Source of the DNA: Solibacillus sp. FSL H8-0523
GTDB taxonomy: Bacteria; Bacillota; Bacilli; Bacillales_A; Planococcaceae
Assembly (NCBI RefSeq): GCF_038051985.1
Contig: NZ_CP150291.1
Coordinates: 930,001-994,000 of the forward strand
Reading direction: 5' to 3'
Length of the DNA: 64,000 nucleotides
Part shown: positions 20,613 through 30,224 of the stretch, piece after piece
Numbering within the stretch: position 1 is the first letter of the stretch
Layout: each line of letters begins with the position of its first letter
The notes under the pieces: model-generated
What the model was told of the DNA's origin: nothing
What the model saw: the letters and a program-made list of their open reading frames with translations, nothing else
Databases searched by the model: none
Made by a program: the position numbers and the translations under genes

Positions 20613-20891
20613 ATGGTTGTAGGTAAAAAAATCCCTTTACGAAAATGTGTAGCAACAGGTGAAATGTTACCGAAAAAAGCAATGATTCGCGTCGTTCGCT
20701 CGAAAGAAGGCGACGTAAGCGTTGATATTACTGGTAAAAAATCTGGTCGCGGTGCGTATGTATCAAAATCAGAGCAAGCCGTTGAAATTGCACGCAAGAA
20801 AAATATTTTAGATCGTCAGCTAGAAGCAAAAGTACCAGATGAAGTGTACGAAGAGCTATTAACACTGATCCGTAGGGAGTCTATTTTATGA
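20613..20891 (+). CDS. rnpM: RnpM/YlxR, RNase P modulator
   Basis: 92 residues of the YlxR family, with the signature RKCVATGEMLPKKAMIRVVR and GRGAYVSKS. The B. subtilis protein has been reported to bind RNase P RNA and modulate the enzyme. AGGAGGGTGA precedes the ATG, and the stop overlaps ylxQ by 4 nt. Confidence 0.93.
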   Translation: MVVGKKIPLRKCVATGEMLPKKAMIRVVRSKEGDVSVDITGKKSGRGAYVSKSEQAVEIARKKNILDRQLEAKVPDEVYEELLTLIRRESIL

Positions 20892-21196
20892 CAAACACGG
20901 CATTGTTACAGCTATTAGGTATAGCAGCACGTGCACGCAAGGTAATCTCTGGAGAAGAGCTCGTCGTGAAAGAAATTCAAAGCGGCAGAGCCCAACTAGT
21001 ATTACTCGCATCAGATGCTTCGGACAATACTAGTAAAAAGATTCAAGACAAATGTACGTATTATCATGTTGAGTATCATGTTTTTGGGGATCGTTATGAT
21101 CTTGGACATGCTACCGGGAAAGAACACCGTGTAGCGCTTGCTATCTCTGATAGCGGATTTGCTAAAAAAATGTCTAGTCTACTCAACGAAAAATAA
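20888..21196 (+). CDS. ylxQ: YlxQ, L7Ae-family RNA-binding protein
   Basis: 102 residues of the L7Ae/L30e/S12e fold. The family motif [18 protein letters not shown] is followed by [15 protein letters not shown]. Such proteins bind kink-turn RNA; the exact cellular target is not established. It overlaps rnpM by 4 nt and infB follows after 14 nt. Confidence 0.93.
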   Translation: MTNTALLQLLGIAARARKVISGEELVVKEIQSGRAQLVLLASDASDNTSKKIQDKCTYYHVEYHVFGDRYDLGHATGKEHRVALAISDSGFAKKMSSLLNEK

Positions 21197-21210
21197 TCGG
21201 GGGTGAGCAG

Positions 21211-23547
21211 ATGAGCAACGTAAGAGTTCATGAATATGCGAAAAAGGTAAACAAAACAAGTAAGGAAGTTATTGAGCAGCTCGCGAAATTTAATCAGCCA
21301 GTGAATAATCATATGGCGGTATTAAATGAAACGACGCTTTCAAAACTTGATTCTGTCTTTAAGCAAGCAGCAGGACCAGCAAAAGATTCTCCTGCAAAAT
21401 CATCATCTGCCAATGCTGGAAAACCGGCGCAAAAGCCAGTACAAAAGCAAGGGCAGAACAAAGTACAGCATGAGAAAAAGCAGGAGCGTCAACAGTCTGC
21501 TTCAACTAATCAACAACCGAACAAAACCAACACAGCCTCAGGGCAACCAAAATCGCAATCAAGCGAAAAACTAAGAAATGAAAAAGGTAACCAAAATCGA
21601 AATATGACTCAAAATAACAACAACAACCGCAAAGGCGGCAACACACCAGGCAACAACAATAAAGGCGGCAACACACCAGGTAACAACAAAGGTGGCTATC
21701 AACAACGCCGTAAACCAGGTATTAACGGCGGTAAACGTCGTACACACCGTCCAGCACCACAACCAATGGTACAAAAAGAATTACCTGAAAAAATTACTTT
21801 CTATGAAAGTTTATCAGTTGCAGAACTTGCGAAGAAATTACACCGCGAGCCATCTGAAATTATCAAAAAATTATTCATGCTTGGCGTTATGGCAACAATC
21901 AACCAAGAGCTTGATAAAGATGCAATCGAATTAATCTGTGCTGACTACGGTGTAGAAGTAGAAGAAGAAATTCGCATCGACAAAACAGATTTAGATACGT
22001 ACTTCGACGAAACAATCGTAGAAGTAGATGAAAATGCACTTGAAGAGCGTCCAGCTGTTGTAACAATCATGGGGCACGTTGACCACGGTAAAACAACATT
22101 ACTTGACTCAATTCGTAATACAAAAGTAACTGCTGGCGAAGCAGGCGGTATCACTCAGCATATCGGTGCTTACCAAGTATCAGTTGAAGATAAAAAAATC
22201 ACGTTCTTAGATACACCTGGTCACGCAGCCTTCACAACAATGCGTGCGCGTGGTGCATCTGTAACAGATATCGCGATTATCGTAGTAGCAGCAGATGACG
22301 GTGTAATGCCTCAAACTGTAGAAGCAATTAACCACGCGAAAGCGGCAGAGGTGCCAATTATCGTTGCGGTAAACAAAATGGATAAACCATCAGCAAACCC
22401 TGATCGTGTACAACAAGAATTAACAGAACACGGTTTAGTGCCAGAAGCATGGGGCGGCGATACAATCTTCGTACCAATTTCTGCATTAAAAGGTGAAGGT
22501 ATCGATGAGTTATTAGAAATGATTCTATTAACTGCTGAAGTAGGCGAATTAAAAGCCAACCCAACGCGTACTGCGATTGGTTCTGTAATCGAAGCACAAC
22601 TTGACAAAGGTCGTGGTGCAGTTGCAACATTACTAGTTCAAGATGGTACATTACGCGTTGGTGATCCAATCGTAGTAGGTCATGCTTATGGCCGTGTACG
22701 TGCGATGGTAAATGATTTAGGTCGTCGTATTAAATCGGCTGGCCCATCAACACCAATCGAAATTACTGGTTTAAACGAAGTACCACAAGCGGGCGACCGT
22801 TTCGTAGTATTCCAAGATGAGAAAACAGCTCGTCAAGTTGGTGAATCACGTTCAATGACTGCGATTCAAGCACAACGTTCTGAAAAACAACGTATAACGC
22901 TTGATAACTTATTCGAACAAATGAGCCAAGGCGAAGTGAAAGAATTAAACTTAATCGTTAAAGCAGACGTACAAGGTACTGTAGAGGCGATGGCTTCATC
23001 ATTAATGAAAATTGATGTAGAAGGCGTAAACGTAAAAATCATCCATACGGGTGCAGGTGCGATTACAGAGTCTGATATTTCATTAGCAGCAGCTTCAAAC
23101 GCAATCGTAATCGGCTTCAACGTTCGTCCTGATGTGAACGCAAAACGTGCAGCAGACGAAGAAGGCGTAGATATTCGCTTACACCGTATCATCTACAAAG
23201 TAATCGAAGAAATCGAGCAAGCGATGAAAGGTATGTTAGACCCAGAATTCGAAGAGAAAATCGTTGGTCAAGCAGAAGTTCGTCAAACAATTAAAGTATC
23301 TAAAGTAGGTACAATCGCAGGTTCATACGTAATTGAAGGTAAAATCGTTCGCGATGCCGGCGTACGTATTATCCGTGAAAACGTGGTTATTTTTGAAGGC
23401 GAATTAGATACATTAAAACGCTTCAAAGATGACGCGAAAGAAGTAGCTAAAGGGTATGAGTGTGGTATTACAATCAAAAACTTTAACGACATTAAAGAAG
23501 GCGACATTATCGAAGCCTTCGTAATGGAAGAAATTATTCGTAAATAA
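21211..23547 (+). CDS. infB: Translation initiation factor IF-2
   Basis: 778 residues. The N-terminal IF2N module is followed by a long Gln/Asn/Lys-rich linker with near-tandem GGNTPGNN units (DNA about 21634-21690). The G domain carries [17 protein letters not shown] and NKMD. Domains II-IV follow, with C-terminal initiator-tRNA binding. IF-2 brings fMet-tRNA to the 30S subunit. GGGGGTGAG precedes the ATG. The stop TAATG overlaps the ylxP start by one base. Confidence 0.98.
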   Translation: MSNVRVHEYAKKVNKTSKEVIEQLAKFNQPVNNHMAVLNETTLSKLDSVFKQAAGPAKDSPAKSSSANAGKPAQKPVQKQGQNKVQHEKKQERQQSASTNQQPNKTNTASGQPKSQSSEKLRNEKGNQNRNMTQNNNNNRKGGNTPGNNNKGGNTPGNNKGGYQQRRKPGINGGKRRTHRPAPQPMVQKELPEKITFYESLSVAELAKKLHREPSEIIKKLFMLGVMATINQELDKDAIELICADYGVEVEEEIRIDKTDLDTYFDETIVEVDENALEERPAVVTIMGHVDHGKTTLLDSIRNTKVTAGEAGGITQHIGAYQVSVEDKKITFLDTPGHAAFTTMRARGASVTDIAIIVVAADDGVMPQTVEAINHAKAAEVPIIVAVNKMDKPSANPDRVQQELTEHGLVPEAWGGDTIFVPISALKGEGIDELLEMILLTAEVGELKANPTRTAIGSVIEAQLDKGRGAVATLLVQDGTLRVGDPIVVGHAYGRVRAMVNDLGRRIKSAGPSTPIEITGLNEVPQAGDRFVVFQDEKTARQVGESRSMTAIQAQRSEKQRITLDNLFEQMSQGEVKELNLIVKADVQGTVEAMASSLMKIDVEGVNVKIIHTGAGAITESDISLAAASNAIVIGFNVRPDVNAKRAADEEGVDIRLHRIIYKVIEEIEQAMKGMLDPEFEEKIVGQAEVRQTIKVSKVGTIAGSYVIEGKIVRDAGVRIIRENVVIFEGELDTLKRFKDDAKEVAKGYECGITIKNFNDIKEGDIIEAFVMEEIIRK

Positions 23548-23825
23548 TGATTGTATACGCAGAAATTGAATTTATCATTCAGACTGCCCACTCATTAAAA
23601 GAAAAGCGTGCTGTCTTGCAGCGCATGACGACACGCACAAAACAAAAATTTAATGTTTCCGTTGCAGAAATTGACCATCAAAATGTCTGGCAACGAACGC
23701 GTCTAGCGCTTGTAGCAGTCGCTTCTTCAAAAGAGGCGGCTGAACGAGAGCTGATGCATGCTGTGCACTTTTTACAGTCAAACCCGCAGTGGGAGCAATT
23801 AGATTTTTACCGAGAATACTTATAA
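23547..23825 (+). CDS. ylxP: YlxP, DUF503 protein
   Basis: 92 residues of the DUF503 family (EIEFIIQTAHSLKEKRAVLQRM; VAEIDHQNVWQRTRLALVAVAS). It normally sits between infB and rbfA. Its function is not well established, though the position suggests a role in translation or ribosome assembly. It overlaps infB by one base and lacks its own ribosome binding site, so translation is probably coupled. Confidence 0.93.
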   Translation: MIVYAEIEFIIQTAHSLKEKRAVLQRMTTRTKQKFNVSVAEIDHQNVWQRTRLALVAVASSKEAAERELMHAVHFLQSNPQWEQLDFYREYL

Positions 23826-23839
23826 ATTCCACAGTTTTG

Positions 23840-24050
23840 TGGCAAGTTAAGTATTAATCAATTTCGCCTTGGCGTAATTGAGTTCAGATTCGGCTTTGCG
23901 CTAGCGCAAAGTAAGGCCTTACCGAATCTGTAACATCCTCCGGAGGATTAACTTCTTTCAGCAGGCTTTTAAGTACATGTTGAAAGAAGATGAAATTTGC
24001 ATTGATTTCACCATCTATATAGATGGCGATTTCTGCTGAAAAAGTTAAAT
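23840..24050 (+). repeat. Family B structured intergenic repeat
   Basis: This separates ylxP from rbfA, which are usually close together. It holds a succession of dyads: AGATTCGG (23886) with CCGAATCT (23922-23929) enclosing the 18-bp palindrome CTTTGCGCTAGCGCAAAG; TCCTCCGGAGGA (23936-23947); CTTCTTTCA with TGAAAGAAG; and CCATCTATATAGATGG. Phrases such as ATTTCGCCTTGGCGTAATTG resemble a repeat I associate with Lysinibacillus and relatives, but no other copy is in this window. Confidence 0.65.
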
Positions 24051-24062
24051 GAGGTGACTTTT

Positions 24063-24407
24063 ATGTCTCTACGTTCAAATCGTGTTGCAGAGCAAATGAA
24101 AAAAGAGATTACGGATATTATTGCACGTAAAATTAAAGACCCTGCTGTTGGTTTCATTACCGTAACAGAAGTAGCAGTAACAGGAGATCTTCAACAAGCG
24201 ACAGTCTATATTACATCTCTAGGTAACGAACGTGAGCGCAAGGAATCGTTAAAAGCTTTAGAAAAAGCTTCTGGCTTTATGCGCCAAGAAATCGGTTCTC
24301 GCATTCGCTTACGTCGTACGCCAGAATTAGCGTTCGAATTCGATACAGCAATCGAATATGGTAACAAAATCGACGCATTACTACGTGGTTTACACGAAGA
24401 TAAATAA
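24063..24407 (+). CDS. rbfA: Ribosome-binding factor A
   Basis: 114 residues of the KH-type RbfA fold, which binds immature 30S subunits and helps 16S rRNA 5'-end maturation. Typical motifs are [29 protein letters not shown] and [22 protein letters not shown]. The ATG at 24063 follows GAGGTG with proper spacing; the GTG at 24054 lies inside that site. Confidence 0.97.
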   Translation: MSLRSNRVAEQMKKEITDIIARKIKDPAVGFITVTEVAVTGDLQQATVYITSLGNERERKESLKALEKASGFMRQEIGSRIRLRRTPELAFEFDTAIEYGNKIDALLRGLHEDK

Positions 24408-24410
24408 TGA

Positions 24411-24452
24411 AAAGGACAAATTCGTGAATCAGTGCGAATTTGTCCTTTTTTT
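24411..24452 (+). terminator. Intrinsic terminator after rbfA
   Basis: AAAGGACAAATTCG pairs with CGAATTTGTCCTTT and is followed by a T-run. A TATAAT at 24465-24470 just downstream is a candidate -10 for truB. Confidence 0.92.
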
Positions 24453-24503
24453 ATTCCAGTACGGTATAATAAGTTCGATATTGGTTATTAAAGGAGTTTA
24501 TAT

Positions 24504-25409
24504 ATGGATGGCATTTTAGCTTTATGGAAAGAGCGCGGCATGACGAGTCATGACTGCGTATTTAAATTGCGCAAAATTTTAAAAACAAAAAAAGTAGGAC
24601 ATACAGGTACGCTTGATCCAGGTGTAGAAGGTGTACTACCCATTTGTATCGGTCAAGCGACGCGCATCGCAGAATATTTAACTGACACGGGTAAAACGTA
24701 TGAAGCAGTGGTAAGCCTTGGCCGCACGACGACAACAGAAGACGCAGAGGGTGAAACGGTAGAAGCAGATACAAGCTTCAAATCATATACCCGCGCAAAA
24801 ATTTTACAGGCATTAGAGAGCTTAACAGGTGAAATTGAGCAAACCCCTCCAATGTTTTCTGCCGTGAAGGTAAACGGAAAAAAACTTTATGAATATGCAC
24901 GTGCTGGTCAAACAGTGGAGCGCCCTACGCGTAAAATTCATATTTATGAGCTTGAACTTTTATCAGAGGGCGAGCAATTCGAAGGCGAAGAAGTGCAGTT
25001 TGCCATCCGCATTAAATGTAGTAAAGGGACTTATATTCGTACGCTTGCTGTACAAATTGGTGAAGCGTTAGGTGTACCGGCGCATATGCATGAGCTTGTG
25101 CGCACAATGTCAGGCACGTTCCATGAAGGGAATTGCTTAACGCTTGCCCAAGTAGCAGAGAAAATGGACGCAGGCGATCTGTCGTTTTTACTTCCTGTTG
25201 AGTACGCGCTAAGTGATTATCCGCAGCTTGAAATCGATGCAGCAAACGAGAAAAAAATTAGCAATGGACAACAGTTACCGATTCATCCATTATTAAAAGA
25301 GTACGATAAAATTGTCTATATGAAGGATGGGAAAGCGTTCGCTGTATACATCGAGCATCCAGAAAAACAAGGGGTTATGAAGCTCGACAAAATGTTCCCG
25401 AACGTGTAA
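24504..25409 (+). CDS. truB: tRNA pseudouridine-55 synthase TruB
   Basis: 301 residues. The catalytic Asp is in HTGTLDPGVEGVLPICIG; GILALWKERGMTSHD, TPPMFSAVKVNGKKLYEYAR and CSKGTYIRTL are other family motifs. It makes pseudouridine 55 in the T-loop of tRNAs, with a C-terminal PUA-like part. AAAGGAG precedes the ATG. ribF follows after 12 nt, as in B. subtilis. Confidence 0.97.
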   Translation: MDGILALWKERGMTSHDCVFKLRKILKTKKVGHTGTLDPGVEGVLPICIGQATRIAEYLTDTGKTYEAVVSLGRTTTTEDAEGETVEADTSFKSYTRAKILQALESLTGEIEQTPPMFSAVKVNGKKLYEYARAGQTVERPTRKIHIYELELLSEGEQFEGEEVQFAIRIKCSKGTYIRTLAVQIGEALGVPAHMHELVRTMSGTFHEGNCLTLAQVAEKMDAGDLSFLLPVEYALSDYPQLEIDAANEKKISNGQQLPIHPLLKEYDKIVYMKDGKAFAVYIEHPEKQGVMKLDKMFPNV

Positions 25410-25421
25410 TAGGAGGAAATT

Positions 25422-26357
25422 ATGGAAGTAATTCATTTAAAGTACCCACACAAGTTAGTGGCAAGTGATGTGCCCTATTCATTAGCAGTCGGCTTTTTTG
25501 ACGGGGTACATTCAGGACATCAAAAAGTCATTCAAGCAGCGATAGACAATGCTGTGCGTTTGCAATGTAAAAGTGCGGTCATGACATTCGATCCGCATCC
25601 ATCAATTGTATTAGGTGGACGCAACGAAAAAGTGTTTTACATTACACCACTTGAACAAAAAATTGAAAAATTAAAGGAGCTGGGCGTTGATACATTATTT
25701 GTCGTAAACTTTACGTCGGATTTTGCGAAATTAACACCCGAGAGCTTCGTACAATATTTCGTTCGCGGTTTAAATATTAAGCATGTATCGGCTGGCTTCG
25801 ACTTTTCATTTGGCGCATTTGGTAAAGGCAACATGGCAATGATGCAGCAATTAGCGGGCGACGATTTTGGTGTGACCGTTGTAGGAAAGTTTGAACAAGA
25901 AAATGAAAAAGTAAGCTCTACACGTATTCGCCAAGCACTACAAGATGGCGAAATGGAGCAAGCACATGCATTACTGGGGCGTCCGTTTGAAGTGCCGGGC
26001 ATTGTCGTGCATGGCGACAAGCGCGGCCGCACAATGGGCTTTCCAACAGCAAACGTGCAGCCAATCGAAGGAAGCTTCGTGCCATCAACAGGCGTTTATG
26101 CCGTGAAAATTTTAGTACAAGACGAGTGGCACAACGGTGTCTGCAATGTCGGCTACAAGCCAACATTTAACGACCCAAGCTTAAAGCAACTATCAATTGA
26201 AGTAAATATTTTTGAGTTTGATAAAAACATTTACGGGGAACAAGTTGTTGTTGCCTGGTATAAGCGTATCCGAAGCGAGCAGAAGTTTAATGGGATTGAG
26301 GCACTTATTCAGCAAATTGAATTGGATAAACAACAAGCGATTGCGTTCTTTCAATGA
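25422..26357 (+). CDS. ribF: Bifunctional riboflavin kinase / FAD synthetase
   Basis: 311 residues. The N-terminal FMN adenylyltransferase domain has GFFDGVHSGHQKVI and the SSTRIRQAL motif. The C-terminal riboflavin kinase domain has GRPFEVPGIVVHGDKRGRTMGFPTANV. It makes FMN and FAD. ATG 25422 follows TAGGAGG. A strong terminator ends the truB-ribF unit. Confidence 0.97.
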   Translation: MEVIHLKYPHKLVASDVPYSLAVGFFDGVHSGHQKVIQAAIDNAVRLQCKSAVMTFDPHPSIVLGGRNEKVFYITPLEQKIEKLKELGVDTLFVVNFTSDFAKLTPESFVQYFVRGLNIKHVSAGFDFSFGAFGKGNMAMMQQLAGDDFGVTVVGKFEQENEKVSSTRIRQALQDGEMEQAHALLGRPFEVPGIVVHGDKRGRTMGFPTANVQPIEGSFVPSTGVYAVKILVQDEWHNGVCNVGYKPTFNDPSLKQLSIEVNIFEFDKNIYGEQVVVAWYKRIRSEQKFNGIEALIQQIELDKQQAIAFFQ

Positions 26358-26415
26358 AAATAGGTCTATAAACCTTAATTTAATAGTTATCAATGATAAA
26401 CCTACATTAAAAAGC

Positions 26416-26459
26416 GAGCTGCGCAAAAGGTGGAATTACCTTTGCGCAGCTCCTTTTTT
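26416..26459 (+). terminator. Intrinsic terminator after ribF
   Basis: GAGCTGCGCAAAAGGT pairs with ACCTTTGCGCAGCTC (one bulge) and is followed by a C and a six-T run. Confidence 0.93.
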
Positions 26460-26488
26460 GAATTTCTACTAGTTCAAATGTTCTTTAG

Positions 26489-26517
26489 TTGTACATTCAA
26501 CTGGATTATGATACTAT
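26489..26517 (+). promoter_or_regulatory. Promoter of rpsO
   Basis: TTGTAC (26489-26494), a 17-bp spacer and TACTAT (26512-26517), directly after the ribF terminator. Confidence 0.6.
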
Positions 26518-26521
26518 ATCT

Positions 26522-26614
26522 AAGTACAAATTTGTACGAACCTTAGCTCGGCTTTGCGCAACTCCAGCGATTGCTGTGCTAACGGGGATATTTAAAATTA
26601 GGAGGTCATTTCAA
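26522..26614 (+). promoter_or_regulatory. rpsO leader, candidate S15 autoregulatory region
   Basis: A roughly 90-nt leader before rpsO contains the complementary segments CTTAGCTCGG and GTGCTAACGGGG with a GCGC- and CAGCGATTGCTG-containing middle. Free S15 represses its own mRNA through structured leaders in several bacteria, including Bacillus relatives. The position and pairing fit, but I cannot match a specific known structure. Confidence 0.45.
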
Positions 26615-26884
26615 ATGGCAATTACACAAGAACGTAAAAACGAAATCATCGCTGAGTACCGTGTACACGATACTGATACTGGTTCTCCAGAAGTACAAGT
26701 AGCTGTATTAACTGCAGAAATCAATGCTTTAAACGCACACTTAGGTACACACAAAAAAGATTACCACTCTCAACGTGGTCTTTTAAAAATGGTTGGTAAA
26801 CGTCGTCACTTATTAAAATATTTACGTGAAAACGAAGTATCTCGTTACCGTGAATTAATCAACAAACTAGGATTACGTCGCTAA
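26615..26884 (+). CDS. rpsO: 30S ribosomal protein S15
   Basis: 89 residues, the exact usual length. ATQ-type N-terminus [19 protein letters not shown], then [19 protein letters not shown] and [23 protein letters not shown], which bind 16S rRNA helices 20-22. The real start is ATG 26615 with TAGGAGG upstream; the longer in-frame extension to 26489 covers the promoter and leader and is not coding. pnp is the next gene, as in many bacteria. Confidence 0.98.
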   Translation: MAITQERKNEIIAEYRVHDTDTGSPEVQVAVLTAEINALNAHLGTHKKDYHSQRGLLKMVGKRRHLLKYLRENEVSRYRELINKLGLRR

Positions 26885-26893
26885 TCTGACTAT

Positions 26894-26922
26894 AAAAAGC
26901 GGGATTTTTCCCGCTTTTTATT
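26894..26922 (+). terminator. Intrinsic terminator after rpsO
   Basis: AAAAAGCGGG, loop ATTTTT, CCCGCTTTTT. Confidence 0.93.
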
Positions 26923-26956
26923 ATGCTTTCAAGTAACTTGAAATTTTAGCGTTATA

Positions 26957-27081
26957 ACAGTGTCTAGGCTAAAGCGCTAGCTGCTCGAGGCGCGGTCTGC
27001 AAGTCTCTACGCGTGGCAAAGCACGCTAGGTCCTTCCAAAGCGCTTGTCGCAGCTAAAAGGGCGCTTTAGCACTTTTCTTA
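26957..27081 (+). repeat. Family A interspersed repeat, variant long copy
   Basis: Shares GTGTCTAGGCTAAAGCGC at the left and GGGCGCTTTAGCACTTTTC at the right with the other copies, but has a different centre. The inner arms are AGCTGC against GCAGCT where copy 14246 has AGCC against GGCT, so pairing is kept. It lies 34 nt after the rpsO terminator. With flanking AT-rich DNA it makes up the 354-nt rpsO-pnp gap. Confidence 0.85.
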
Positions 27082-27238
27082 TAATCATGCTTTTAATAGA
27101 GAGCGCCAAATAAAAAAAATTAAATTTAATCAAAGAATTTATTGAAAAAATTTCGCATAGATATAGCTTTTTTGATACACTAACTATTGTACATACTAAT
27201 GATACGTAGAGTGTTTCAACAAGAAAGGGGTTCATTTA

Positions 27239-29353
27239 ATGAACGAAAAAAAGGTCTTTTCGTATGAATGGGCTGGCCGTCCTTTAGTAGTAGAGGTAGG
27301 ACAGTTAGCAAAACAAGCAAATGGTGCAGCAATGGTTCGTTACGGCGAAACAGCAGTATTAGCAACAGCAACAATGTCAAAACAAGCAAAAGCATTAGAT
27401 TTCTTCCCGTTAACAGTTAACTTTGAAGAACGTTTATATGCAGCAGGTAAAATTCCAGGAGGTTTCATTAAACGTGAGGGTCGTCCATCAGAGACAGCTG
27501 TCTTAACATCTCGTTTAATCGACCGTCCAATTCGTCCGATGTTCCCAGATGGCTTCCGTAACGAAGTTCAATCTATTTTAATGGTTATGTCAATTGATCA
27601 AGATTGCCCAGCAGACGTATCAGCAATGTTTGGTTCTTCATTATCATTAGCAATTTCTGATATTCCATTCGATGGCCCAATCGCGGGTGTACATGTTGGA
27701 TATATCGATGGTGAATTCGTATTAAACCCAACAGTTGATCAAGCAGCGAAGTCAACAGTTCACTTAACAGTAGCTGGTAACAAAGATGCAATCAACATGG
27801 TAGAAGCAGGCGCACTAGAAGTTCCTGAAGAAATTATGTTAGAAGCGATCATGTTTGGTCATGAAGAAATTAAAAAATTAATCGCGTTCCAAGAAGAAAT
27901 CGTAGCAGCAGTTGGTAAAGAGAAAATTGAAGTGGTTCTTTACGAATTAGATGCAGACTTAACAACGGCTATTAAAGCAACTTGTGAAGCAGACATGAAC
28001 ACTGCGATTCAAACGGTGGACAAGCAAGAGCGTGAACAAAATATTACAGCTGTAAAAACACGCGTAATTGAAGCATATCAAGCTGAAGAAGCTGATGATG
28101 CGACAATGAAACAAGTATATTCAATCTTAGACAAAATGGTTAAAGATGAAGTACGTCGTTTAATTACAGAAGACAAAATCCGTCCAGATGGTCGTAAACA
28201 AGACGAAATTCGTCCGTTATCATCTGAAACAGATCTTTTACCACGTGCACACGGTTCAGCAATGTTCACACGTGGACAAACACAAGCATTATCGATTACA
28301 ACATTAGGTGCTTTAGGTGATGTTCAAATTATCGATGGTATTGGTCTAGAAGAATCAAAACGCTTCATGCACCATTACAACTTCCCTGCATTCTCTGTAG
28401 GTGAAACAGGTCGTTACGGTTCTCCAGGTCGTCGTGAAATTGGTCACGGTGCATTAGGTGAGCGCGCGATTTCAGCTGTGTTACCATCAGAAGAGGATTT
28501 CCCATACGCAATTCGTTGTGTAGCGGAAGTATTAGAATCAAATGGTTCTACTTCTCAAGCATCAATCTGTGCATCAGTAATGTCTCTAATGGCTGCAGGT
28601 GTTCCGATTAAAGCACCAGTTGCGGGTATCGCAATGGGTCTTGTGAAAAAAGGCGACAACTATACAGTATTAACGGATATTCAAGGGATGGAAGATCACC
28701 TTGGCGATATGGACTTTAAAGTTGCTGGTACGGCTAAAGGCGTTACAGCACTTCAAATGGACATTAAAATCGACGGTCTTTCTCGCAACATCTTAGAAGA
28801 AGCGTTAACACAAGCAAAAATTGGTCGTATGCAAATTTTAGAGCATATGTTAACAACAATCTCTGAACCACGTACGTCTTTATCAACACATGCACCAAAA
28901 ATCGTAACAGTGAAAATCAACCCTGATAAAATCCGTGATGTAATCGGACCAGGTGGTAAAATGATTAACAAAATCATTGACGAAACAGGCGTTAAGATTG
29001 ATACAGAGCAAGATGGTACAATTTACATCGCATCTGCTGATGAAGCAATGATTAACCGCGCGAAAGAAATGATCGAATCAATCGTACGTGAAGCAAAAGT
29101 GGGCGAGTACTACATGTCGACTGTTAAACGTATCGAAAAATTCGGTGCTTTCTGTGAAATCTTCCCTGGTAAAGATGGATTATTACACATCTCAGAAATC
29201 CAAGAAGAGCGCACAAAAGAAGTTGAAGACGTACTAAAACTAGGCGATGAGCTATTAGTGAAATGTATCGAAATCGACAAACAAGGTCGCGTAAACTTAT
29301 CACGCAAAATTGTGATTAAAGAAGAAAAAGAACGCGCAGAAGAAAACAAATAA
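27239..29353 (+). CDS. pnp: Polynucleotide phosphorylase
   Basis: 704 residues. Two RNase PH domains are separated by an alpha-helical domain, then come KH ([17 protein letters not shown]) and S1 ([27 protein letters not shown]) domains. The catalytic second core shows [11 protein letters not shown] and [14 protein letters not shown]. It is the main phosphorolytic 3'-5' exoribonuclease and degradosome partner of RNase Y and RNase J, also encoded here. ATG 27239 follows AAAGGGG. In B. subtilis ylxY follows; here a repeat-rich gap follows. Confidence 0.98.
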   Translation: MNEKKVFSYEWAGRPLVVEVGQLAKQANGAAMVRYGETAVLATATMSKQAKALDFFPLTVNFEERLYAAGKIPGGFIKREGRPSETAVLTSRLIDRPIRPMFPDGFRNEVQSILMVMSIDQDCPADVSAMFGSSLSLAISDIPFDGPIAGVHVGYIDGEFVLNPTVDQAAKSTVHLTVAGNKDAINMVEAGALEVPEEIMLEAIMFGHEEIKKLIAFQEEIVAAVGKEKIEVVLYELDADLTTAIKATCEADMNTAIQTVDKQEREQNITAVKTRVIEAYQAEEADDATMKQVYSILDKMVKDEVRRLITEDKIRPDGRKQDEIRPLSSETDLLPRAHGSAMFTRGQTQALSITTLGALGDVQIIDGIGLEESKRFMHHYNFPAFSVGETGRYGSPGRREIGHGALGERAISAVLPSEEDFPYAIRCVAEVLESNGSTSQASICASVMSLMAAGVPIKAPVAGIAMGLVKKGDNYTVLTDIQGMEDHLGDMDFKVAGTAKGVTALQMDIKIDGLSRNILEEALTQAKIGRMQILEHMLTTISEPRTSLSTHAPKIVTVKINPDKIRDVIGPGGKMINKIIDETGVKIDTEQDGTIYIASADEAMINRAKEMIESIVREAKVGEYYMSTVKRIEKFGAFCEIFPGKDGLLHISEIQEERTKEVEDVLKLGDELLVKCIEIDKQGRVNLSRKIVIKEEKERAEENK

Positions 29354-29432
29354 TTTAGCGTAGCGAGTTATTAGTTTTCTGCACCGAAAGTAAAGCAACA
29401 GGTGTAGGCGGTATTTTCTACAATATAAAACG

Positions 29433-29465
29433 AGAGGTTGTACACTACGTACAGCCTCTTTTTTA
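29433..29465 (+). terminator. Intrinsic terminator after pnp
   Basis: AGAGGTTGTAC pairs with GTACAGCCTCT and is followed by a T-run. Confidence 0.9.
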
Positions 29466-29520
29466 AATAAAGGGTCACTATATGATATGGGTTGTTATTC
29501 TGATAAACGCTTACTTTTTT

Positions 29521-29612
29521 GATTGTTGGGCTACGGCATGACAGCCTACAAGTCACGTTGTACGTGTCTTTACGACTGTCTTTTATGCCGTTTGCGATGC
29601 CCAACAATCCAT
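29521..29612 (+). repeat. Family C inverted-repeat element
   Basis: GATTGTTGGGC at the left pairs with GCCCAACAATC at the right. Inside, CGGCATGACAG faces CTGTC...ATGCCG. The left end (TTGTTGGGCTACGGCATGACAGC) recurs near 40782 as TTGGTGGGCTACGG followed by CAAGACAGC. It is non-coding, and lies in the 870-nt pnp-mlpA gap. Confidence 0.7.
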
Positions 29613-29659
29613 CATTTTACTCTCGTTATAAAGTGAAGAAGTAAAGAACCTCAAATTAA

Positions 29660-29765
29660 GCCGCTTGCGCTTACGCGAGGCAAAGAATAATCAAATGCCT
29701 TGTGATTTGATTATTGTTTTGCGACGAAAGCGTAGCGACAGGAGCAGGCCTTTCAGATGGTGGCA
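29660..29765. repeat. Hairpin-rich repeat fragment
   Basis: AATAATCAAAT pairs with ATTTGATTATT. The segment TTTGCGACGAAAGCG followed by TAGCGACAGGAGCA (29714-29743) is an inverted, slightly diverged copy of the sequence at about 29990-30021 in the family D element. The two could form a roughly 30-bp stem across the gap. Confidence 0.6.
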
Positions 29766-29939
29766 AAAGGATTTCCTCTTAATAGGTTAAGTATTAAAAC
29801 AGATTCTATTTTTGATAGGGAATTTATTATAGTATTTTTTTGCTATATTACTTTTGATTAAAAGTAGAAGATTTTAAAGGGATAACTTTTTAATTTACTT
29901 GCTTCACCATTTTGATATAGAAGCTTACTCTATGCCAAA

Positions 29940-30150
29940 GTAGAGTGGAGTGGGCGACTCCTAGGGGATAAAGCGTGTGCGGAAAGAGGTTGCTCCTGTC
30001 GCTGGCGCTTTCGTCGCAAAGCTTTTTGACAAAAGCTTTGGAGCCACGCCCCCAGAAAAGCCTGCCCCGGAACGTAGTACAACGGACTTAGGGCTATAAC
30101 CATCCCGATTCAATGCGCTCTCCCCGCAACGTAGCAGAACGGACTTTATT
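29940..30150. repeat. Family D interspersed repeat, copy 1
   Basis: The left block GTGGGCGACTCCTAGGGG and the right block GGAGCCACGCCCCCAG, then ACGTAG and AACGGA, are shared with the copy at 56070-56222. Between them is a copy-specific hairpin insert (AAAGCTTTT/AAAAGCTTT). With the two preceding elements it fills the gap between pnp and mlpA. The rest of the gap (29766-29939) is AT-rich and shows nothing I can name. Confidence 0.8.
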
Positions 30151-30224
30151 AAAAGTACCAATTATATTTATAAAAACTTTGTCATCCCCAACTTATGGTG
30201 ATGCGCCAAATAAAGGAGCAAACT

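Noticed and set aside
23840-24050. CRISPR-like array from repeated hairpins
   Set aside because: The dyads differ from each other and there are no equal-length direct repeats with spacers.
29371-29607. 78-codon minus-strand ORF after pnp
   Set aside because: It spans the pnp terminator and the family C element; no start signal or similarity.
29961-30161. Minus-strand ORF within the pnp-mlpA gap
   Set aside because: It lies entirely inside the family D repeat, which explains the lack of stops through its GC-rich blocks.
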